Both the position numbers and the translations under genes were made by a program. A DNA stretch of 17,474 bases. Source: Oscillospiraceae bacterium (GTDB lineage: Bacteria; Bacillota; Clostridia; Oscillospirales; Oscillospiraceae). Under the pieces are notes generated by a model. The model did not search any database and was not told the origin of the DNA. It was given only the letters and a program-made list of their open reading frames with translations. Location: contig JAAZCZ010000090.1 of assembly GCA_012513005.1 (NCBI GenBank), positions 1-17,474 on the forward strand, given 5' to 3'. Positions 8,162-15,848 of the stretch are shown piece by piece (position 1 is the first letter of the stretch; every line of letters begins with the position of its first letter).

Positions 8162-9445
8162 CTAATCAAGAAAGGAAATTGCTTTTTTGCCGATATCACG
8201 GCGATAGCTCATGCCCTCAAAGCTGATTTTTAAAGCAGCTTCATAAGCGGCTAAAACAGCGCCTGAAAGCGAATCCGAAACCGCCGAAATACCCAAAACT
8301 CTGCCGCCTGCCGTAACAGTCTCGCCGTCAGCATTTTTGGCAGTGCCGGAATGGTACACACAAATATCATCGGATATAAACACAGGGTCATCTAAGCCGG
8401 AAACAGAAAAGCCCTTTTCGTATTTTCCGGGATATCCCTTTGATGTCAGCATAAGACAGCAGGTGAAACCGGGCTTCCAAGAAACCGAAATTTCACTTAG
8501 ATTTTCGTTCCTGCAAGCTTCCATTACAGAGAGTAAATCAGTTTCGAGCAGCGGCAAAACAGCCTGAGTCTCGGGGTCTCCGAACCTGCAATTATACTCA
8601 ATAACATAAGGTCCGTCATCGCAGAGCATAAGCCCAAAGTAAAGGCAGCCCTTAAACAACCTGCCCTCTGCCTTCATCGCATTTATTGTGGGCAGGAAAA
8701 TTTCACTCATACAGCGTTTTTCTATATCAGCCGTGTAATAAGGGTTAGGGGCAATAGCTCCCATGCCGCCTGTATTGGCACCTGTGTCGCCGTCTCCTGC
8801 CCGCTTGTGGTCCATTGAAGACACCATGGGAGCAATGTGCGTACCGTCTGTAAAGCAGAGCACAGAGACCTCAGGACCTTCTAAAAACTTTTCAATCACA
8901 ATGCTATTGCCGCTCTCACCGAAGATTTTATCCTCCATAATAGAGCGGATTGCAGCCTTTGCCTCGTCATAATTTTCAGCAATAATAACACCCTTGCCGA
9001 GAGCTAAGCCGTCAGCTTTAATAACAAGCGGAAATTCAGATTTTTGGGCATATAAAAGAGCCTTATCGGGGTCATTAAACACCTCGTGCGCAGCTGTCGG
9101 TATGCCGTACTTTTTCATAAGCTCCTTGGAAAAAACCTTGCTGCCCTCAATGGCAGCTGCCCTCTTTGATGGACCAAAGCAGGGGATACCCGCTTTTTCC
9201 AGCTCGTCTGTAAGGCCTAAAACCAAAGGATTGTCAGGAGCCACAACAGCAAAATCAATAAGCTTATTTTTGGCGTAAGATAATATTGAGCCAAAATCAC
9301 AAGCCTCAATCGCTACACACACAGCATCATCCGAAATGCCGCCGTTTCCGGGTAGGGAATGAACCTCGCTAACACGGGGGCTTTCTTTTAGCTTTTTTAC
9401 AATGGCATGCTCTCTGCCACCGCCGCCAACAACAAGTATCTTCAT
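8162..9445 (-). CDS. purD: Phosphoribosylamine-glycine ligase (GAR synthetase)
   Basis: A 427-aa ATP-grasp enzyme joining glycine to phosphoribosylamine. The N-terminal Rossmann start is MKILVVGGGGREHAIVKKL. The ATP-grasp core has FPLVIKADGLALGKGVIIA (about residues 137-155), the GARS signature region near RAGDGDTGANTGGMGA (about 215-230) and FGLMLCDDGPYVIEYNCRFGDPETQAVLP (about 275-300), which carries the metal- and ATP-binding Glu and Asn. Two normally constant spots differ slightly: LPGNGGIS in place of APGN-A-G, and VVAPDNPLV in place of VVGPE-PLV. Both are near the substrate pocket but conservative. GGAGGT lies 5 nt before the ATG. It is 14 nt downstream of the AICAR transformylase gene and 8 nt upstream of purL. 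Confidence 0.95.
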   Translation of the reverse strand: MKILVVGGGGREHAIVKKLKESPRVSEVHSLPGNGGISDDAVCVAIEACDFGSILSYAKNKLIDFAVVAPDNPLVLGLTDELEKAGIPCFGPSKRAAAIEGSKVFSKELMKKYGIPTAAHEVFNDPDKALLYAQKSEFPLVIKADGLALGKGVIIAENYDEAKAAIRSIMEDKIFGESGNSIVIEKFLEGPEVSVLCFTDGTHIAPMVSSMDHKRAGDGDTGANTGGMGAIAPNPYYTADIEKRCMSEIFLPTINAMKAEGRLFKGCLYFGLMLCDDGPYVIEYNCRFGDPETQAVLPLLETDLLSVMEACRNENLSEISVSWKPGFTCCLMLTSKGYPGKYEKGFSVSGLDDPVFISDDICVYHSGTAKNADGETVTAGGRVLGISAVSDSLSGAVLAAYEAALKISFEGMSYRRDIGKKAISFLD

Positions 9446-9459
9446 ATCTACCTCCGCAA

Positions 9460-10632
9460 TCAGTGGTGAAACAGCCTAATGCCGGTAAATGCCATAAGCA
9501 TAGACAGCCTGTCGCAGACAGAAATTACCTCATCATCACGAACAGAGCCGCCTGCCTGAGCAACATATGAAACACCGCTTCTGTAAGCTCTTTCTAAGTT
9601 ATCACCAAAGGGGAAAAAGGCATCGCTGCCCAAGCTGACCCCGCGGTTTTCTAAAATCCAAGCCTCTTTTTCCTCGGCAGTAAGTGCAGTCGGAAGGCTT
9701 ATAAAATACTTTTCCCAAACGCCGCCAGCTAATATTTCAAAGCTCCTATCAGAAATAAAACGGTCAATTGCGTTATCTCTTTCTGCTCTTCCAATATCGG
9801 GTAAAAACGGCAAATCCAAAACACGAGGATGCATTCTATAATGCCAAATATCAGCCTTATCTCCGGCTAAACGAGTGCAGTGTATTCTGCTCTGCTGCCC
9901 TGCGCCAACGCCTATTACCTGCCCGTTTTTGACATAGCAGACAGAGTTTGACTGTGTGTATTTAAGCGTAATAAGGGAGATAATAAGATCTCTTGCAGCA
10001 CTGTCACTCAGATTTTTGTTAGCACTTACAATATTAGAAAGGCATTTTCTGTCAATAGTTATGTCATTTCTGCCCTGCTCAAAAGTAACACCGTAGACCT
10101 GTCTTGTCTCAGTAGCCTCAGGCAGATAATCAGGGTCAATTTTTATTATATTGTAATTGCCGCGTCTTTTAGTTTTTAAAAGCTCAAGCGCCTTCCCAGT
10201 GTAGCCGGGGGCAATAATGCCGTCTGATACCTCAGGCAAAATTAGCCTTGCAGTACACTCGTCGCAGACATCGGAAAGCGAAATAAAATCCCCGAATGAA
10301 GACATTCTGTCAGCACCTCTGGCTCTTGCATAAGCACATGCTAAGGGCGAAAGCTCAATATCGGGCACAAAATATGCCTTTTTAAGAGCATCATCCAAAG
10401 GCAAGCCGACAGCAGCACCGGCGGGGCTCACATGCTTAAAAGAGGTAGCAGAGGGCAGAGCTGTTGCGATTTTAAGCTCCCTGACAAGCTGGTAGCCGTT
10501 TAGTGCATCTAAAAAATTAATATATCCGGGTCTGCCGTTTAAGACCTCAAAAGGCAAATCCCCTTCATGCATAAATACTCGGGCGGGCTTTTGGTTAGGA
10601 TTGCAGCCGTATTTCAGCATTAGCTCGTTCAT
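9460..10632 (-). CDS. Stand-alone AICAR transformylase (C-terminal PurH domain only)
   Basis: A 390-aa protein that transfers a formyl group from 10-formyl-THF to AICAR, giving FAICAR. It begins directly with the transformylase start (LKYGCNPNQKPARV). It contains the catalytic Lys66-His67 in TSFKHVSPAGAAVG, YTQSNSVCYVKNGQVIGVGAGQQSR near 230, and the C-terminal GVSLGSDAFFPFGDN and YVAQAGGSVRDDEVI. Bifunctional PurH is about 515 aa with an N-terminal MGS-like IMP cyclohydrolase domain. That domain is absent here, not truncated: the protein starts with its own AGGAGG site, 1 nt after the stop of purO. The missing cyclohydrolase is supplied by the adjacent purO product. It is often annotated as purH; I leave the symbol empty because it is only half of that enzyme. 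Confidence 0.93.
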   Translation of the reverse strand: MNELMLKYGCNPNQKPARVFMHEGDLPFEVLNGRPGYINFLDALNGYQLVRELKIATALPSATSFKHVSPAGAAVGLPLDDALKKAYFVPDIELSPLACAYARARGADRMSSFGDFISLSDVCDECTARLILPEVSDGIIAPGYTGKALELLKTKRRGNYNIIKIDPDYLPEATETRQVYGVTFEQGRNDITIDRKCLSNIVSANKNLSDSAARDLIISLITLKYTQSNSVCYVKNGQVIGVGAGQQSRIHCTRLAGDKADIWHYRMHPRVLDLPFLPDIGRAERDNAIDRFISDRSFEILAGGVWEKYFISLPTALTAEEKEAWILENRGVSLGSDAFFPFGDNLERAYRSGVSYVAQAGGSVRDDEVISVCDRLSMLMAFTGIRLFHH

Positions 10633-10633
10633 C

Positions 10634-11314
10634 TTACTGCCTCCTTATATTCTTATTAATAATCTTATACTTATCACCGATGAGAACATAAAGCGAGATA
10701 CGGTTATCTTCGTTTAAGGCATCCCAAACAAGATTGGAAACAGTCTCCGTATCGCCCTGCGGAATATTAAAGCGAATAGGCTCACCGGAAAAAGAAGGCA
10801 GGGGAGAGCCCATGCCCTCATATGTGCTAATAAACCTTGCCTCTCCGGGAGCAGGATAGTATGAATAGTAATAGCGGTCGCAGTTTTCCCCGTCATCGGT
10901 TTTTAGAATAGACAAAATGTTTTCACCCGAAGGCATGCAAACACCGGAAATACGGGGCGTGTAATTTGGCTTATCAGGCTCAAAGCAGCGCAGAGAAAGA
11001 GCATCGTAAATACTGCCTCCGGATTTTAAAGAAGCTCTGATTGTGTCCGTCTGGTCACCGTTTGAAACAATAAAGCCCTCATTTAGGTCCCTAACAGGGT
11101 GATAGATTATTAAGCTCGGGTCAGACATCAAAGAAAAATCAAAGGCACTTGTGCGCAGACCGTCGGGAGTAGCCTCAAAAATCCTGTTTCGGCTGTTTTC
11201 GCTCCTGCCCATAATAAAATAAGCACAGAAAAGATCGCCGCAAACGGTTTTACCCAGCATGATACTGCGACCCGGGTACGGTCTTTCTTTTAGGTAGCTA
11301 AATATATCAGTCAC
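10634..11314 (-). CDS. purO: IMP cyclohydrolase, PurO family
   Basis: A 226-aa protein closing FAICAR to IMP, the last step of the pathway. Recognisable features are RPYPGRSIMLGKT near residue 10, AYFIMGRSENSRNRIF-like residues 31-46, and VSNGDQTDT near 83-91. These fit the PurO/IMP_cyclohyd family, best known from archaea and present in some Clostridia. Pairing with a stand-alone AICAR transformylase gene 1 nt downstream supports the assignment: together they replace bifunctional PurH. It overlaps purN by 4 nt (ATGA-type), so its translation is probably coupled. I recognise the family by motif memory; I cannot point to proven catalytic residues. Confidence 0.85.
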   Translation of the reverse strand: MTDIFSYLKERPYPGRSIMLGKTVCGDLFCAYFIMGRSENSRNRIFEATPDGLRTSAFDFSLMSDPSLIIYHPVRDLNEGFIVSNGDQTDTIRASLKSGGSIYDALSLRCFEPDKPNYTPRISGVCMPSGENILSILKTDDGENCDRYYYSYYPAPGEARFISTYEGMGSPLPSFSGEPIRFNIPQGDTETVSNLVWDALNEDNRISLYVLIGDKYKIINKNIRRQ

Positions 11315-11922
11315 TTTAATTTCTCCTTCATTATTTTTTTAGCTGCAATTTCGCAGGCTTCCGGCAGTATTAAGTGTTCAGCTTCCTCCATGACCCTTTT
11401 TTGCAGAGTCTCTGCCGTATCATTCGGCAAAACAGCAACAGGCTTCTGAAGAATGATTTCGCCGCCGTCGGGGATTTCGTTAACATAGTGCGCTGTGGCA
11501 CCTGTCCACTTAACACCCTGTTTTAGTGCCGCCTCATGGACCTTTATGCCGTAAAAACCCCTGCCGCAAAAAGCGGGGATTATTGACGGATGGATATTAA
11601 TAATCCTGCCTTTATATGCAAAAACAAAGTCTCGAGAGAGTATTTTCAAAAAGCCAGCAAGCACAACTAAATCAATCTCATTTTCCCTAAGTATTTTTTT
11701 AAGCTCGTTTTCAAAAGAGGCGCCACTGCCGGCTATAAAAGCAGTTTTTATACCGGCGCTCTCTGCCCTTCTCAGCGCATAGGCATCACTATTTGAAGAA
11801 ACAACAAGGACAATATTAACTGATGGCATAGAGCCTTGCCGTTCAGCCTTAATTAATGCCCCGAGATTTGTGCCGCCGCCCGAAACTAAAACTGCAACAC
11901 TCGCCCTGTCTTTTATCAGCAT
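11311..11922 (-). CDS. purN: Phosphoribosylglycinamide formyltransferase (GAR transformylase)
   Basis: A 203-aa folate-dependent enzyme transferring formyl from 10-formyl-THF to GAR. The phosphate-binding start is VAVLVSGGGTNLGALI. The catalytic triad is Asn109 and His111 in INIHPSIIPAF and Asp152 in EIPDGGEIILQ, which correspond to E. coli N106, H108 and D144. The usual GATAHYV segment lies just before the Asp. The length is normal. It overlaps purM upstream by 7 nt and purO downstream by 4 nt. The folate-dependent PurN is used here, not the formate-dependent PurT. Confidence 0.95.
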   Translation of the reverse strand: MLIKDRASVAVLVSGGGTNLGALIKAERQGSMPSVNIVLVVSSNSDAYALRRAESAGIKTAFIAGSGASFENELKKILRENEIDLVVLAGFLKILSRDFVFAYKGRIINIHPSIIPAFCGRGFYGIKVHEAALKQGVKWTGATAHYVNEIPDGGEIILQKPVAVLPNDTAETLQKRVMEEAEHLILPEACEIAAKKIMKEKLK

Positions 11923-12950
11923 ATCAGAACACCCTCATCGCCGGGCACCACCTCGCCCATAACATAAGGACTTTGCCCCTGCTCCGAAAGAGCAGCTAAA
12001 ACTCCCGAAGCCAATGCCTTATCAGCCACAAGGCACATACCGACACCCATATTAAATGTGTTAAACATGTCTTTTTCGGGTATCTTGCCCGTTTTTTCTA
12101 TAAGCGAAAATAAAAAGGGAGTTTTTATAGCTGCCTTTTCAATTTTAGCAGAAAGCCCGGCAGGCAAAGCCCTCGGAATGTTCTCATAAAATCCGCCGCC
12201 TGTAATGTGCGAAATCGCATTAACACCTCCTGTATTAATAGCATTTAAAACAGGCTTAACATATATAGCAGTAGGCTCCAACAAAGCCTCTCCCAAGCTG
12301 CAAGAAAGCTCCGGAACATAAGCGGCAATAGCCTTTTCACTCATTTCAAAAACAGACCTCACAAGTGAAAAGCCGTTTGAATGTACACCTGTTGAAGGCA
12401 GAGCAATAATTACATCGCCACTTTTTACAGCTTTTCCGTCAAGAATTTTGCTTTTGTCAACAAGCCCCACGCAGAAGCCCGCAAGGTCATAGTCGTCAGC
12501 ACTGTAAAACCCGGGCATCTCGGCAGTCTCACCGCCTATTAGCGCGCAGCCTGCACTTATGCAGCCCTTTGCCACCCCGGAAACGATAGAAGCAATTTTT
12601 TCCGGCACATTTTTTCCGCAGGCAATGTAGTCTAAAAAGAAGAGAGGGCTTGCCCCGCAGCAGATAACATCGTTAACGCACATCGCAACAAGGTCAATGC
12701 CCACCGTGTCGTGCTTATCCATAAGAAAGGCAAGCTTTAGCTTAGTGCCGACCCCGTCTGTGCCGGAGACCAAAACAGGCTCGCTTATTCCCGAGAGATT
12801 CGGCATAAAAAGCCCGCCAAAGCTTCCGACATCGCTCAAAACACCGGAAGTCTTGGTCTTTTCAATATGCGATTTCATAAGCTCAACAGCCCGATAACCT
12901 GATGTTATGTCAACCCCTGCCGCCTTGTAGCTTTCACTCTGACTTTTCAT
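11916..12950 (-). CDS. purM: Phosphoribosylformylglycinamidine cyclo-ligase (AIR synthetase)
   Basis: A 344-aa enzyme cyclising FGAM to AIR with ATP. It starts MKSQSESYKAAGVDITSGY, the normal family start. LVSGTDGVGTKLKLAF and DLVAMCVNDVICCGASPLFFLDY build the nucleotide site, followed by GCALIGGETAEMPGFY and ITGGGFYENIPRALP. The frame is open further upstream to 13124, but those 58 codons lie inside purF and read as non-homologous sequence, so ATG 12950 is the true start. This places it 1 nt after the purF stop, with a GGTGAG-type site 7 nt upstream. It overlaps purN by 7 nt. Confidence 0.95.
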   Translation of the reverse strand: MKSQSESYKAAGVDITSGYRAVELMKSHIEKTKTSGVLSDVGSFGGLFMPNLSGISEPVLVSGTDGVGTKLKLAFLMDKHDTVGIDLVAMCVNDVICCGASPLFFLDYIACGKNVPEKIASIVSGVAKGCISAGCALIGGETAEMPGFYSADDYDLAGFCVGLVDKSKILDGKAVKSGDVIIALPSTGVHSNGFSLVRSVFEMSEKAIAAYVPELSCSLGEALLEPTAIYVKPVLNAINTGGVNAISHITGGGFYENIPRALPAGLSAKIEKAAIKTPFLFSLIEKTGKIPEKDMFNTFNMGVGMCLVADKALASGVLAALSEQGQSPYVMGEVVPGDEGVLIC

Positions 12951-12951
12951 T

Positions 12952-14403
12952 TTAGTACTCACCCTCCCTATATCGGAGCTTATTATCAAACCTGCACTGC
13001 TGCGCCTTTGTAGGTATCTCGCAGGGATATTCGCCGGTAAAGCAGGCATTGCAAAAATCGCAGCCGCTGCGGTAGGCAAGCTTCGGCAGATGCTCGACTC
13101 CGAGATAGCCAATAGAGTCAACATCTATTATTTTTCGTATTTCCTCAATGCTGTGCTTGTATGCAATAAGGCTCTCGGATGAGTCAATATCAGTGCCGAA
13201 GTAGCAGGGATACTTAAACGGGGGAGCAGAGAGTCTTGCATGCACCTCTGTTGCGCCGGCGGCTCTCAGCATGCCGACTATATGTGCAATGGTAGTGCCT
13301 CTTACAATACTGTCATCAACCAGAACAACTCTCTCGCCGGAAACAACAGAGGCAATGGGGTTTAGCTTAATCTGAACAGCAGTTTCTCTGCCCTTTTGCT
13401 GTGGGCTGATAAATGTTCTGCCTATGTATCTGTTCTTAATAAAACCTATACCATAAGGAAGCCCGCTCTGCCTTGAATATCCTATTGCAGCGTCAAGCCC
13501 CGAATCCGGCACACCGATAACAACATCAGCATCAACGGGATGATCTAAGGCAAGAAAAGCCCCTGCTCTCTGCCTTGCAACATGTACATCAGAGCCGTCT
13601 ATAACAGAATCCGGTCTTGCAAAATAAATAAACTCAAATATGCAGGCAGATGTTTTCTTTCCCTTGTTAGACAAATCAGATTTAAGACCGTCTTTGTTAA
13701 TAACAACAATCTCGCCCGGCAGCACATCGCACAGCATGGTAGCGCCAATGCTGTCGAAGGCACAGCTCTCACTTGCAACAACATAGCCGCCGTCAATTTT
13801 GCCGACACAAAGAGGTCTAAAGCCCTGAGGATCCCTAACTGCAATAAGCTTCTGCGGGCTCATAATGCAGAGCGAAAAAGCGCCCTTTAATTTCTTCATT
13901 GCGCGGGCAACAGCAGTTTCAATCGAATCCGTTTTGAGTCTCTCTTTTGTAATTATGTAGGCAATAACCTCGGCATCGGAGCTGGTGTGAAAGATTGCAC
14001 CCTCCAGCTCAAGCTCACGGCGCAGCTCAAACGAATTTGTGAGACTGCCGTTGTGGGCAATTGCCATGCCGCCCTTCACATGGTGGATAATTAGCGGCTG
14101 TGCGTTATCCCTGTGCAGGTTGTGCTTTGTTCCGTAACGGCAATGTGCAACCGCCATCTGCCCGCGGGGCAGATTTTTTAAAACTTCCTCGGTAAAGACA
14201 TCAGAAACAAGCCCGGCGCCCTTGTATCCGCTAATAACTCCCGCATCATTAATCGCAATTCCGCAGCTTTCCTGACCTCTGTGCTGAAGTGCAAAAAGAG
14301 CATAGTAGGTGTCGGCTATAATATCGCGAGGCTCAGTAGATAAAATACCGAAAACTCCGCACTCCTCGTGCAGCTTGGGAATATCATTGTAGCTCATATA
14401 CAT
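12952..14403 (-). CDS. purF: Glutamine PRPP amidotransferase, [4Fe-4S] type with propeptide
   Basis: A 483-aa enzyme for the committed step, PRPP plus glutamine to phosphoribosylamine. A short propeptide of 14 residues precedes Cys15 (HEE-CGVFGI), the N-terminal nucleophile after autoprocessing. The glutaminase domain has HCRYGTKHNLHRDNAQP and AHNGSLTNSFELR. The phosphoribosyltransferase domain has the PRPP loop VVLVDDSIVRGTT at about residues 360-372. Cys254, Cys400, Cys451 and Cys454 (CNAC) match the four iron-sulfur ligands of the Bacillus subtilis enzyme, so an oxygen-sensitive [4Fe-4S] cluster is expected. It overlaps the purC stop by 1 nt (TAATG). A second ATG two codons in (MSYND) is an alternative start. 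AMP and GMP feedback is typical of the family. Confidence 0.96.
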   Translation of the reverse strand: MYMSYNDIPKLHEECGVFGILSTEPRDIIADTYYALFALQHRGQESCGIAINDAGVISGYKGAGLVSDVFTEEVLKNLPRGQMAVAHCRYGTKHNLHRDNAQPLIIHHVKGGMAIAHNGSLTNSFELRRELELEGAIFHTSSDAEVIAYIITKERLKTDSIETAVARAMKKLKGAFSLCIMSPQKLIAVRDPQGFRPLCVGKIDGGYVVASESCAFDSIGATMLCDVLPGEIVVINKDGLKSDLSNKGKKTSACIFEFIYFARPDSVIDGSDVHVARQRAGAFLALDHPVDADVVIGVPDSGLDAAIGYSRQSGLPYGIGFIKNRYIGRTFISPQQKGRETAVQIKLNPIASVVSGERVVLVDDSIVRGTTIAHIVGMLRAAGATEVHARLSAPPFKYPCYFGTDIDSSESLIAYKHSIEEIRKIIDVDSIGYLGVEHLPKLAYRSGCDFCNACFTGEYPCEIPTKAQQCRFDNKLRYREGEY

Positions 14404-15113
14404 TACTCTCCGATTATTCTGCGCATAACCTCATTGTATGCGTCTTCAACTCCGCTTAAATCTCTGCGGAAACGGTCCTTGTCCAGCTTTTCATGAGTTT
14501 TGACATCCCAAAATCTGCATGTGTCTGGGCTTATCTCATCGGCAAGAATTATGCTGCCGTCGGGCAGTTTGCCGAATTCAAGCTTAAAGTCAACTAAAAT
14601 AATTCCGTGCTCAAGAAGAAATGTCTTTAATACTTCGTTTATCCTAAAGGCGTAGTTTTCGATAGTTTTAATTTCATCGGCAGTAGCAAGCTTTAGAGCA
14701 AGAGCATGATATGAATTTATGAGCGGGTCACCCAAAGCATCGTCTTTATAAGAAAACTCGATAGTGGGGGAGTCAAAACAAATCCCCTCAGCAACCCCGT
14801 AGCGCTTAGCAAAGCTTCCGGCAGAAATGTTGCGCACAATAACCTCCAAAGGCACAATACCAACCTTTTTAACCAGCGTATCACGCTCAGACAGCTCTTT
14901 TACAAAGTGAGTAGGGATGTTATTATCCTCCAAAAGCTGCATAAGTCGGTTTGACAGGCGGTTATTAATAACCCCCTTGCCGAGTATGCTGCCCTTTTTC
15001 TCGCCGTTAAACGCTGTTGCGTCATCCTTATAAGAAACTATGCAGAGATTTTCATCATCGGTGCTGTAAACCTTCTTTGCCTTGCCTTCATAAAGCTGCT
15101 CTCTTGGCTCCAT
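14403..15113 (-). CDS. purC: SAICAR synthetase
   Basis: A 236-aa ligase joining CAIR and aspartate to SAICAR with ATP. It starts with the family pattern QLYEGKAKKVYSTDDE (ATP loop), then KKGSILGKGVINN, signature 1 at VPLEVIVRNISAGSFAKRYG (about residues 87-106) and signature 2 at ILVDFKLEFGKLPDGSIILADEISPD (about 172-197). The length is normal for the short bacterial form. AGGAG lies 8 nt before the ATG. It lies 42 nt after purE and shares the TAATG junction with purF. Confidence 0.96.
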   Translation of the reverse strand: MEPREQLYEGKAKKVYSTDDENLCIVSYKDDATAFNGEKKGSILGKGVINNRLSNRLMQLLEDNNIPTHFVKELSERDTLVKKVGIVPLEVIVRNISAGSFAKRYGVAEGICFDSPTIEFSYKDDALGDPLINSYHALALKLATADEIKTIENYAFRINEVLKTFLLEHGIILVDFKLEFGKLPDGSIILADEISPDTCRFWDVKTHEKLDKDRFRRDLSGVEDAYNEVMRRIIGE

Positions 15114-15155
15114 CTCAATAACTCCTTAGAAATAAAATAATATAAGAAAAATTAA

Positions 15156-15662
15156 CTAATCCTTAAGCTTTTCTTCAATCTTTTCGGCAAGAGCCTTATC
15201 CTTCTTTAAGACCTCTTCCTTCATCTCTTCTCTTTTCAGATAGAGCATGGTTGCCAAGTCAGACTCATAAACGGCCAATATTTGAGCTGCCAATAAAGCT
15301 GCATTTTTAGCCCCGTCAATAGCGACTGTTGCAACAGGCAGCCCGGATGGCATCTGCACTGTGCTGAGCAGGGCATCCATTCCGTCTAATGCAGAGGATT
15401 TAAGTGGAATTCCGATTACCGGCAGTGTGGTGTTAGCCGCCATAGCACCTGCTAAATGTGCTGCCTTTCCGGCAGCGGCGATAATTACGCCAAAGCCGTT
15501 TTCTCTGGCGTTTTTTGCAAAGGAAGACGCAGCATCAGCTGTTCTGTGCGCAGACATAATATGCGCTTCAAACGGTATGCTAAGAGCCTTTAATTCCTTT
15601 ATTGCGGGCATAACAGCCTTTAAATCACTGTCACTTCCCATAACAACGGCAACTTTTTTCAT
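15156..15662 (-). CDS. purE: PurE, AIR carboxylase / N5-CAIR mutase
   Basis: A 168-aa protein making CAIR. The conserved start is VAVVMGSDSDL, with Asp11 and Asp13 in the phosphate site, then SAHRT with His39, AGKAAHLAG with His69, and VQMPSGLPVATVAI with AKNAALLAAQIL. The frame is open 17 codons further upstream (to 15713), but GGAGGT lies 7 nt before ATG 15662 and the family begins at KKVAVVMGS, so I use 15662. The usual class I sequence AGGAAHLPG has a Lys (Lys66) at the second Gly, and no purK is present, so the enzyme may use AIR and CO2 directly; this is inference. The charged C-terminal tail of about 28 residues is longer than in the shortest homologues. It is the first enzyme gene of the operon. 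Confidence 0.94.
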   Translation of the reverse strand: MKKVAVVMGSDSDLKAVMPAIKELKALSIPFEAHIMSAHRTADAASSFAKNARENGFGVIIAAAGKAAHLAGAMAANTTLPVIGIPLKSSALDGMDALLSTVQMPSGLPVATVAIDGAKNAALLAAQILAVYESDLATMLYLKREEMKEEVLKKDKALAEKIEEKLKD

Positions 15663-15674
15663 ATTTTTACCTCC

Positions 15675-15717
15675 GAAAAATAAAATGAAAATGACCATGG
15701 CAGAATATACCATGGCC
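15675..15717 (-). terminator. Attenuator-like hairpin just before purE
   Basis: On the transcribed strand GGCCATGG (15717-15710) and CCATGGTC (15700-15693) form an 8-bp stem with one G-U pair and a 9-nt loop. It is followed by a U-rich run, ATTTTCATTTTATTTTT. It ends 13 nt before the purE start, so the form is that of a transcription attenuator. The U-run is interrupted, so its strength is uncertain. Confidence 0.5.
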
Positions 15718-15725
15718 TTGTAGAG

Positions 15726-15848
15726 CTATTTAGAGTATGCGGAGGGTGCAAAAATCCCGACACCTAAGGTGGCGTTAAAAGTTTTTGACAGATATTTTAA
15801 GGCAGACTGCACAGCGTAAGCAGCACTGCATACAATATCGCGCCGCAT
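15726..15848 (-). CDS. Candidate 40-aa leader peptide upstream of purE
   Basis: This 40-codon frame runs from ATG 15848 to TAG 15726, with GGAGG seven nt before the start, as good a site as those of the pur genes. The peptide starts MRRDIVCSAAYAVQSALKYL and ends IFAPSAYSK. It has no signal or membrane segment, and I recognise no family. Its stop lies 8 nt before the attenuator-like hairpin and 63 nt before purE. The Shine-Dalgarno sequence and ATG are also the 5' arm of a 14-bp RNA stem whose 3' arm lies near the end of the frame, so translation and RNA folding would compete. It may be a true leader peptide, a small operon protein, or a chance frame across a structured RNA. Confidence 0.4.
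   Translation of the reverse strand: MRRDIVCSAAYAVQSALKYLSKTFNATLGVGIFAPSAYSK

Noticed and set aside
12951..13124. 58-codon N-terminal extension of purM
   Set aside because: It lies inside purF, is unlike any PurM start, and ATG 12950 matches the family start and has a ribosome binding site.
15663..15713. 17-codon N-terminal extension of purE
   Set aside because: It reads across the attenuator-like U-rich stretch and the purE ribosome binding site; ATG 15662 is correctly placed.
15361..15723. 120-codon plus-strand frame opposite purE
   Set aside because: Antisense shadow of purE with no ribosome binding site.
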